This document shows, piece after piece, positions 6,712 through 12,325 of a DNA stretch of 12,325 nt. Origin of the DNA: Rikenellaceae bacterium (GTDB lineage: Bacteria > Bacteroidota > Bacteroidia > Bacteroidales > Rikenellaceae); NCBI GenBank assembly GCA_020859875.1, contig JAJBVJ010000275.1:1-12325 (forward strand), in the 5' to 3' direction. Both the position numbers and the translations under genes were made by a program. How positions within the stretch are numbered: the first letter of the stretch is position 1; each line of letters opens with the position of its first letter. The notes beneath the pieces were generated by a model. The model searched no databases. It saw nothing but the letters and a program-made list of their open reading frames with translations, and had not been told where the DNA came from.

Positions 6712-7776
6712 ATGAAGTTTACTAAACTTTTCATGACAGGGGCAGCCGTTATTTCCCTGCTGGCAATGAGTTGTTCCACAGATAATGGCTCGGATCAGAA
6801 GAAGTTTGTCGAAGAGGGCGAAGGCGACCTTAAAATCACGCTCGTGGGAGATGATTTTACCCGCGCTGAAGGTCCTTCAAGTTATGCCGCCGAAAGCGCG
6901 GTGAAAAAATTCACCGTATATGTCTTTAATGCCGAGAACAACGCTCTCGAAGCTACGCAAACCTTTACCAACGTCACTACCGCCACGATGAGCGGACTTT
7001 CGACCGGCTTCCCGAAAAAGATCGTTGTGGTTACCAACACACCGTCTAACTTTCCGGTATTTTATGAAGGCGACGATTACTCGAAACTGACGCAGGCTTC
7101 CAGTTCCATTAACCTTACCTATCAGACACCCGCCAATATTGAAACGAACGGTCTGGTAATGCTCGGCGAAACCGAAAGCCCCGTAACAATCAGTCTTACA
7201 GGTACGACCGTAGTACCCATCAGTCTGCGAAGGCTTGTTGCGAAAGTTACGCTGGGTACCATCAAGATACTTCCTTTGGGTAATTTTGACATCGACGAAT
7301 TCGAATTAACCGGTGTCAGCATACAGAGGGCTATTTCATCCACCGACATATATGGCAATGCAATTAGTTCCAGTTCTCTTTACGGGGGTCTGATTGGTTC
7401 TATGAGCCTCACTCAGCAGAGTTTCCTTTACGATGCGATAAATACGGATTTCGAAGTGGCCGTAGAAGAAAACATGGGCAATTATTTCTATGTTTTGCCG
7501 AACCAGAATCGGGATGAATGCACACTGCTGACACTCGTTTCCAACTATGAAGGCGACGAACAGTATTTCCCTATCCCTATAAATGCTGAAGAGGGTGATA
7601 AAAACACCGACGGCACCCTTATTCAGGCTAATAAATCCTACATCATTAACATCGTTATAAATAACCTCGGCAAAGGAACCACCGATCCCGATATACCGCC
7701 GACCACCGCTCCTATCGAGGTGAAACTTACGGTAGAACCCTGGGATTTGGATATAATACAGGATGTTGTTTGGTAA
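6712..7776 (+). CDS. Major fimbrillin-like lipoprotein (FimA/Mfa1 family)
   Basis: A 354-residue lipoprotein from the ATG at 6712; an in-frame TTG two codons earlier is unlikely. The signal peptide ends in LLAMS-Cys21, a lipobox. The body has the all-beta, two-domain look of type V pilin subunits: FTVYVFNAENNALEATQTF, KKIVVVTNTPSNF, VPISLRRLVAKVTLG, NYFYVLPNQN and IQANKSYIINIVI. Arg51 in DDFTRAEG lies 30 residues after the lipidated Cys, where FimA and Mfa1 are cut by an Arg-specific protease on the cell surface, exposing the groove for donor-strand polymerisation. The C-terminus, VEPWDLDIIQDVVW, would be the donor strand. As first gene of the operon, before the anchor gene, it occupies the position of the main shaft subunit. 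It should be exported by Lol-type lipoprotein sorting before assembly on the outer membrane surface. Confidence 0.88.
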   Translation: MKFTKLFMTGAAVISLLAMSCSTDNGSDQKKFVEEGEGDLKITLVGDDFTRAEGPSSYAAESAVKKFTVYVFNAENNALEATQTFTNVTTATMSGLSTGFPKKIVVVTNTPSNFPVFYEGDDYSKLTQASSSINLTYQTPANIETNGLVMLGETESPVTISLTGTTVVPISLRRLVAKVTLGTIKILPLGNFDIDEFELTGVSIQRAISSTDIYGNAISSSSLYGGLIGSMSLTQQSFLYDAINTDFEVAVEENMGNYFYVLPNQNRDECTLLTLVSNYEGDEQYFPIPINAEEGDKNTDGTLIQANKSYIINIVINNLGKGTTDPDIPPTTAPIEVKLTVEPWDLDIIQDVVW

Positions 7777-7786
7777 TTGTAAGTTA

Positions 7787-7836
7787 GAAGGAGGAAGTTT
7801 GCAGAAATCCTCAAAAGGGGTCTGCATACTCCCTTC
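7787..7836 (+). promoter_or_regulatory. Intercistronic RNA hairpin between fimbrillin and anchor genes
   Basis: The 84-base gap folds into a long imperfect hairpin. GAAGGAG (7787-7793) pairs with CTCCCTTC (7829-7836, one bulged C), TGCAGA (7800-7805) with TCTGCA (7821-7826), and CCTC with GGGG around an AAAA loop (7813-7816). No T-tract follows, so it is not a standard terminator. It may stabilise the upstream message, mark a processing site, or attenuate read-through so that less anchor than shaft subunit is made. Confidence 0.55.
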
Positions 7837-7860
7837 CCCATAACCAATAAAATCCCTATT

Positions 7861-8838
7861 ATGCCGGTTTCTACAAATCCTATATTCGGATATATGAAAT
7901 GCTTACTATCCGTTATGGCGCTTACCGTCCTTTTCTCCTGTATCGAACAGGGTATGGAGGAGTGCCCGCCTCCGGGTCCTGTTGACGATATAAGGCAGCT
8001 TCTGTATTTAAGGGTAACGGACGGGGTGACGCGAGTCGATATTACGGATACAGAGGAACTGGACGATATAATGGTTTATCTTTTCGACAGAAATGAAAAA
8101 CTTGTCGATACGGTGGCGTTCACTACCGCAATGATGCGTCAGGGAACACCCATAAATCTCACGGACAAGGGTCTCGATGGCGGATATGTCTCGGTTTGGG
8201 CCAATATAGGAAACGCGGTAGAGATCGATAAAGCCGGTTTTGGGGACGATATCGACGACCTGGAAATCAGAATGCTTCCCAACGACAGCCGCACAGACTT
8301 TTTTCTGTGTCCCGGTGATATATTCTTCGGTTATAAACAGATCGAATTCGCTCCCGTCGACCAGGTAACGGAAGCCGATACCGTCTGGCTCGAAAGAAAG
8401 AACTCGAAGCTGAATGTAACGGTCAGAGGCCTGCCCAAGACCGGAAATGCGGAAGATTATTATTTTAGAATAGGCTCGCTGTACTCCGCCTACGATTTCG
8501 AAGGCACTCCCCAACTGGTACCCCGCGAAATATGGGAGGAAGGTTCGTTCGACGATGCATCGGATTATATTTCCCCCGAACCTTACATTATGATCCACAA
8601 CGCTCCGGGACATATATACGGCGAAAACAGCAGGGTGCTCGTAGGTATTTACCGAACGGTGACTACCCGGGCGGACACTTTGATCGCAAGCGGAGACAGG
8701 GATACCGATGGGAAATATATTCCGTTGGAACAGGGGAAAACCACAAATGTTTTGATCATCATCGAACAGACGGGAGAAATAATATTGCAAACCATTATAA
8801 CACCCTGGGATGAAATCCACCAATGGACGATATGGTGA
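7861..8838 (+). CDS. Mfa2/FimB-family fimbrial anchor lipoprotein
   Basis: A 325-residue protein. A second in-frame ATG at 7894 (MKCLLSVMALTVLFSC) gives a more compact lipoprotein signal and may be the true start; the lipidated residue is Cys27 in the longer numbering. Family features are the Cys...Cys-Pro-Pro-Pro opening (CIEQGMEECPPPG), followed at once by a beta strand (RQLLYLRVTD). Further features are DDIMVYLFDRNEKLVDT, GGYVSVWANIGNA, LNVTVRGLP and the terminal ITPWDEIHQWTIW. Mfa2 and FimB cap and anchor the base of type V fimbriae in the outer membrane and limit fimbria length. There is no Thr-Arg cleavage motif after the lipid Cys, as expected for a subunit that stays attached by its lipid. 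It lies 84 bases after the major subunit gene, and its stop is 19 bases before the next ATG. Confidence 0.85.
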   Translation: MPVSTNPIFGYMKCLLSVMALTVLFSCIEQGMEECPPPGPVDDIRQLLYLRVTDGVTRVDITDTEELDDIMVYLFDRNEKLVDTVAFTTAMMRQGTPINLTDKGLDGGYVSVWANIGNAVEIDKAGFGDDIDDLEIRMLPNDSRTDFFLCPGDIFFGYKQIEFAPVDQVTEADTVWLERKNSKLNVTVRGLPKTGNAEDYYFRIGSLYSAYDFEGTPQLVPREIWEEGSFDDASDYISPEPYIMIHNAPGHIYGENSRVLVGIYRTVTTRADTLIASGDRDTDGKYIPLEQGKTTNVLIIIEQTGEIILQTIITPWDEIHQWTIW

Positions 8839-8857
8839 CAATTAAAAAATAAGTATA

Positions 8858-11134
8858 ATGTCGATTAAATCACATATTAAGTCTTTATGGCTGGGGTTGG
8901 CGTTGGTTGCCGGACTCGTTTCCTGTACTAAGGATGCCGCCACGGAGTACCTCCCTGTGGATCCGAATTCGGCTTTGGTAAAACTCAGCATATATACCCC
9001 GAGCAGTTCGGTTCCCCAGGCTACCCGTAGCCAGGCCGATGCGGACGAGGGGGCGGTATCGCGTATAAAATTGGCTGTACTTGAACTTTCCGGCGGCATA
9101 TACCGTTACCGGTATATGGTAGACGGGCAGCAAATAGTACAGAGCTCGGCCGATTCCCAGTTAACCACGTTCAGCGCATTGCTTACAAGTTCGGATGTTC
9201 CGTTGAAGATAGTCATTGTAGCAAACTACAACGACGCCTTCGAATCCGGCGAGATAGTTGAAGATATGACCGAAAGTAACTTTAAGGAGTGGCTCATAGA
9301 CTCTTTCGATTCTGGTATCGAAGGTGAACTTCCGTTATACGGCGAGATATCATTAACGCAACTTAGAGTGGACCAACCCAACTCTTTTTCGGTGACTATG
9401 CTGCGGGCCGTGGTAAGGGTCGATGTGAACAATACCATAGCTACCGGCATGTCCGAAGATTTCAGGCTGGAAAGCGTATATATTTACAGGGCCAACGACA
9501 GGTACAATGTCATACCCTCGTCTTCCGCAATTCAGACCGAAGGGAAAATGAGCGTTTCGTCGGCAACGGTTCCGGGCGGAGCATCGGTATATCCAGCCTA
9601 CCATAAAAATGTCGAATCTGAAGGCGACAAGAGTATTACCCGATCCTATCTTCCCGAATCGCTTCCCGTAACGGATCAAGCCCTGCAGACGTCCACGGCG
9701 ACCTGCGTGGTCGTGGGGGGCTATTATGCCGACGATACGGCTCTTTCATATTATCGTATCGACTTCGATTCCGGTTTTGAAGGGCATCCGTTCGGTCAGG
9801 TTCTGAGAAATCACAAATATATTTTCAACATTATGCAGGTTAACGGCCGGGGATGGCCGACCCCTGGCGATGCGGCTCAAAACGAGGCTACGGCAATTAC
9901 CGCTACTATGCAGGTGTGGAACGAGCTCACCTCGGAAATGTGGTTCAGCGGAGACGAGAATTATCTGGGTATCTCCTCACGCAAAGTGGTATTGCAATAT
10001 TTTGCCGGTGCGGAAAAGACCGAGACCCTTCAGGCGACGGTACCTTTCAGTGTAAAGATAATGGATGAGAACGGCGATCCGACCGGTCAGGTGATAACTC
10101 CTGACGGGGGTGTATTCACGACAGATTTTTACCGCCTGGAAGTCGCCAGGGATTATTCTTCCGGTAATGACATTTGGAAATTGGTATTCACCTCAACGGG
10201 CGACAATTATTCCGCGTCGGATTTTACCGGCAGTCTACAGGTCTATACGGACTGGTGGACGTTCGATATTGAAGTGGTGCAGGAAACTTACCAGGGAATG
10301 ATGGCTTCCAGATATGTACGGGTACTTACGATTACCGATCTGGACGGCGACCTGGGAACCACGGACGGAACATTTACCGATGCCTCTGGCGCGGCGATGC
10401 GAAGGGTGCTGGAAAATCCCTCCAATTTTTCTTCTTTGGGCAAGGTAACCATCGGTGGAGTTATCGTTTACGATCTCAAGAATGCGACCATTACAAGCCA
10501 ATCCGCCTCGGATATGTACATACTCGAGAAGGTATTGAGCGATGTCGATGTCGTTCATCTTCCGGCAGAGTGTACCCCCTCGTCTGCTGCCGCCAAACTC
10601 ATAACCGACTGGCACTCTTCAAAAGTAAATAACATTCTGATAGTAGGTTTCGACAGCGACAACACCAATTCGACTATCGAGGCATACATTTATGATCTTG
10701 AGGACGCGGATGTAGGCAGTGGTAGCGGAACATGGGAAACGACCTCCCAAATAACCGCGCTGGAAAGGGCGGAAGACGATTGGCAGGGACGTACCGAAAG
10801 ATTCTTCAACGGACCGTTCGGACCGGTAGCCGAAGGTATTATGGGACTTAGTAAATTGTCCATAGGATATAATAACGGTTATAACGATGAAACGACCGCA
10901 CCGTTACTTAGGGTGGCTGCCGGAAGCGATGTGCACCTTATGATGACCCACGGGATAAATATCACGGCAGGCGTATTTTATTGCGGTGACAGCGGTATAA
11001 CTTCCAACCGTGGTTCCGCAATGAGCGATACAGCCCATACGGACGGCATTGTTACATCCGATTTCGACAGGCTGATGGCAAATATCTGGGCATGGATAGT
11101 CGAGCGGACGACGATGATTTCGGCAAATACCTGA
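8858..11134 (+). CDS. Large fimbrillin-like lipoprotein, probable type V pilus tip adhesin
   Basis: A 758-residue lipoprotein with lipobox AGLVS-Cys23. Residues about 35-354 form a fimbrillin-like unit: ALVKLSIYTPSSS, KIVIVANYND, SVTMLRAVVRVDV, TCVVVGGYYADDTALSYYRI, LRNHKYIFNI, and ITATMQVW ending at Trp354. Arg57 in ATRSQ sits 34 residues after the lipid Cys, a likely Arg-protease processing site as in polymerising subunits. Residues about 368-476 are a beta-rich segment (LGISSRKVVLQYF to FDIEVVQE) resembling BACON/Ig-like repeats. Residues about 485-750 look alpha/beta: strands VRVLTI, VDVVHLP, ILIVGFD and GVFYCGD alternate with helices. This region could be the DUF4906-type domain of Bacteroidales tip pilins or a ThuA/amidotransferase-like fold; no VWA metal site (DxSxS) is present. 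As last gene of the operon with a long extension, it is best read as the tip or accessory adhesin. Its ligand is unknown. Confidence 0.75.
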   Translation: MSIKSHIKSLWLGLALVAGLVSCTKDAATEYLPVDPNSALVKLSIYTPSSSVPQATRSQADADEGAVSRIKLAVLELSGGIYRYRYMVDGQQIVQSSADSQLTTFSALLTSSDVPLKIVIVANYNDAFESGEIVEDMTESNFKEWLIDSFDSGIEGELPLYGEISLTQLRVDQPNSFSVTMLRAVVRVDVNNTIATGMSEDFRLESVYIYRANDRYNVIPSSSAIQTEGKMSVSSATVPGGASVYPAYHKNVESEGDKSITRSYLPESLPVTDQALQTSTATCVVVGGYYADDTALSYYRIDFDSGFEGHPFGQVLRNHKYIFNIMQVNGRGWPTPGDAAQNEATAITATMQVWNELTSEMWFSGDENYLGISSRKVVLQYFAGAEKTETLQATVPFSVKIMDENGDPTGQVITPDGGVFTTDFYRLEVARDYSSGNDIWKLVFTSTGDNYSASDFTGSLQVYTDWWTFDIEVVQETYQGMMASRYVRVLTITDLDGDLGTTDGTFTDASGAAMRRVLENPSNFSSLGKVTIGGVIVYDLKNATITSQSASDMYILEKVLSDVDVVHLPAECTPSSAAAKLITDWHSSKVNNILIVGFDSDNTNSTIEAYIYDLEDADVGSGSGTWETTSQITALERAEDDWQGRTERFFNGPFGPVAEGIMGLSKLSIGYNNGYNDETTAPLLRVAAGSDVHLMMTHGINITAGVFYCGDSGITSNRGSAMSDTAHTDGIVTSDFDRLMANIWAWIVERTTMISANT

Positions 11135-11155
11135 CTACTTCTTTCTATAAACGAC

Positions 11156-11190
11156 AAGCGGCCTGGCCTATCCAGGCCGCTTTATTATTT
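11156..11190 (+). terminator. Rho-independent terminator of the fimbrial operon
   Basis: A perfect stem AGCGGCCTGG / CCAGGCCGCT (11157-11166 with 11172-11181, extendable by one A-T pair) closes a CCTAT loop and is followed by a T-rich tail ending at 11190. It begins 22 bases after the tip-gene stop and marks the operon as three genes long. Confidence 0.93.
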
Positions 11191-11308
11191 AAGCAATAAA
11201 GTTATGTCCGGATAAAACCCGCATTCACCCTCTATCTTTTAATAACACTATAATTCCCGAGGGCTTTAACGATGCATACAAATCACCTCTTTTTTTATTC
11301 CAGATAAG

Positions 11309-11340
11309 TTTACGGGTTATTTTAACATTTCCTACCTTTG
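11309..11340 (+). promoter_or_regulatory. Bacteroidota promoter for cydD
   Basis: TACCTTTG at 11333-11340 matches the -7 consensus TAnnTTTG exactly. TTTA at 11309-11312, 20 bases upstream, is a one-mismatch -33 element. The expected transcript starts roughly 15 bases before the ATG at 11363. Confidence 0.7.
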
Positions 11341-11362
11341 GACGGTTATCCGATAGCAAAAG

Positions 11363-12325
11363 ATGGAGGAAAAACAGCTTGGCACGTCCCGGTGGCTTAA
11401 TAAAAATATAGCCGCTATCAAAGGGATATATATTCGGGGATGGATTGCTACCCTCGTGAGCGCGGTATGCTTTGTCCTCTTTTGCCGGTACCTTTCCATT
11501 TTCGCCGCAGGATGGCTCGTGGAAGATTCGATCGGGCCGGAACCATTACTATACTCCTCGGTATTTCTGGCGGGAAGGTATATTTTCGCATACATCGCTT
11601 CCCGGCTCAATTATAAAGCCGGGAATGTCGTCGTTTCCCGAATCAAGGCAAAGCTCTATCCCGCACTGCTTGAAAACAATCGGATAGATTCCATATCGGG
11701 AACATTGACCGTCACCCGGATTGCGGACGACCTGAAACCCTATTTCGCCTTTTTTATTCCCTATGCGATGGCATCTGTTTTGGTCGCCATTCTTCTGCTG
11801 GGGGTATGTTTCAGGGTTGAGAAATGGGTCGGGATCATTCTTTTAGCCTCATTTCTGGTAATCCCTTTTTTGATGAGCATTATCGGAATCGGGGCCGAGA
11901 GCATCCACAAGAAGCATATCGGTCTGTTTATGAAATATTCGGCGGTTTTTCACAACCGCCTTCAGTCCATCGCCGAAATAGTCAACCTGGATAATTTCAA
12001 AACCCAATACCGTTTTCTTTCTAAAAAAAGCAAGGAGTTGAATGAGGCTACGGTCAAGGTTATGCGGGTCGCCATCTTGTCGTCGGCTTCGCTCGAGCTA
12101 TTCGTCACCCTGAGTATCGCCATGGTTGCGATTTATTTGGGTCTTAGTCTGCTCGGGATCATGGTCGGTCCGAACTACGGAAAGGGATACGATTTCCAGA
12201 CTGCCCTTTTCCTGCTCACCCTTTCACCCTATTTCTTTTTTTACCTCCGCAAGTTCGTAAGTGCCTACCACGACCGTAACCGAGCTTTGGCGGCGGCGGA
12301 AGTGATAATTCCGCTAATTAATGAC
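11363..12325 (+). CDS. cydD: Thiol reductant ABC exporter, CydD-type permease/ATPase (N-terminal part)
   Basis: An open frame of 321 codons running off the right edge. The visible part is the transmembrane domain of a CydD-type ABC half-transporter, with hydrophobic segments near residues 27-49, 62-80, 131-149, 154-175, 237-266 and 280-298. Recognisable CydD stretches are YKAGNVVVSRIKAKLYPALL, the DDLKPYFAFFIPYAMASVLV coupling region, IGIGAESIHKKH, FHNRLQSIAEIVNLDNFKTQ, MRVAILSSASLELFVTLSIA and the end FYLRKFVSAYHDRNRALAAAE. The nucleotide-binding domain lies beyond the window. CydDC exports glutathione/cysteine or related reductants (and has been linked to haem handling) and is needed for cytochrome bd assembly; a cydC gene should follow. 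The start has GATGGAGG context and lies 23 bases after the -7 element. Confidence 0.88.
   Translation, partial: MEEKQLGTSRWLNKNIAAIKGIYIRGWIATLVSAVCFVLFCRYLSIFAAGWLVEDSIGPEPLLYSSVFLAGRYIFAYIASRLNYKAGNVVVSRIKAKLYPALLENNRIDSISGTLTVTRIADDLKPYFAFFIPYAMASVLVAILLLGVCFRVEKWVGIILLASFLVIPFLMSIIGIGAESIHKKHIGLFMKYSAVFHNRLQSIAEIVNLDNFKTQYRFLSKKSKELNEATVKVMRVAILSSASLELFVTLSIAMVAIYLGLSLLGIMVGPNYGKGYDFQTALFLLTLSPYFFFYLRKFVSAYHDRNRALAAAEVIIPLIND

Noticed and set aside
8008..8841. 277-codon minus-strand open frame opposite the anchor gene
   Set aside because: It is the antisense shadow of the Mfa2-like gene, which has a signal peptide, lipobox and operon context; the antisense product has none of these.
8858..11134. 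VWA-domain tip adhesin like Mfa5
   Set aside because: The C-terminal region has Asp-rich DLDGDLGTTDG, but not the D-x-S-x-S metal site or a matching later Thr/Asp arrangement, and the length is well below that of Mfa5.
1..12325. CRISPR array, insertion sequence, or toxin-antitoxin module
   Set aside because: No regularly spaced repeats, transposase motifs, terminal inverted repeats or small paired genes were found.

Overview
The window reads as chromosomal DNA of a Bacteroidota bacterium, most likely of the order Bacteroidales. The evidence is a type V (FimA/Mfa1-Mfa2 class) fimbrial operon, a DUF3822-rsmD pair, an AAA_30 RecD-like helicase of the Bacteroidota type, and promoters of the TTTG...TAnnTTTG type instead of sigma-70 boxes. 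Base composition is near 50% G+C by eye. This would suit an Alistipes/Rikenellaceae-like member better than a low-GC Bacteroides, but genus assignment is only a guess.

Layout, left half (1-6400), is mostly housekeeping. It begins with the 3' end of ffh (signal recognition particle GTPase, M domain), abutted by a secreted glycerophosphodiester phosphodiesterase. A convergent minus-strand operon follows, transcribed as a membrane-anchored hypothetical protein, then a DUF3822 protein, then rsmD. Divergent from it is a RecD-like helicase, which converges on a minus-strand lipoprotein with a predicted Ig-like fold. Then come a lone phage-holin-family protein, free methionine-(R)-sulfoxide reductase, and a tRNA-Gly(GCC) with a textbook Bacteroidota promoter and an intrinsic terminator.

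Right half (6400-12325). A gene-poor stretch of about 380 bp after the tRNA leads into a compact three-gene fimbrial operon: major fimbrillin-like lipoprotein, Mfa2/FimB-like anchor lipoprotein, and a 758-residue fimbrillin-like lipoprotein with a C-terminal extension of about 400 residues, probably the tip adhesin. The operon closes with a strong terminator. After it a good Bacteroidota promoter drives cydD, the first half of a CydDC-type thiol exporter, which runs off the end of the window.

The most interesting region is the fimbrial operon. The first and third proteins carry a Thr-Arg motif about 30-35 residues after the lipidated Cys, where type V pilins are cut by an Arg-specific protease; the anchor has none. 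The major subunit and the anchor both end with a Pro-Trp-Asp...Trp tail. In the third protein the fimbrillin part stops at about residue 354 and is followed by a beta-rich segment and an alpha/beta domain that I cannot assign with confidence. A stable hairpin lies between the major-subunit and anchor genes and could set their expression ratio.
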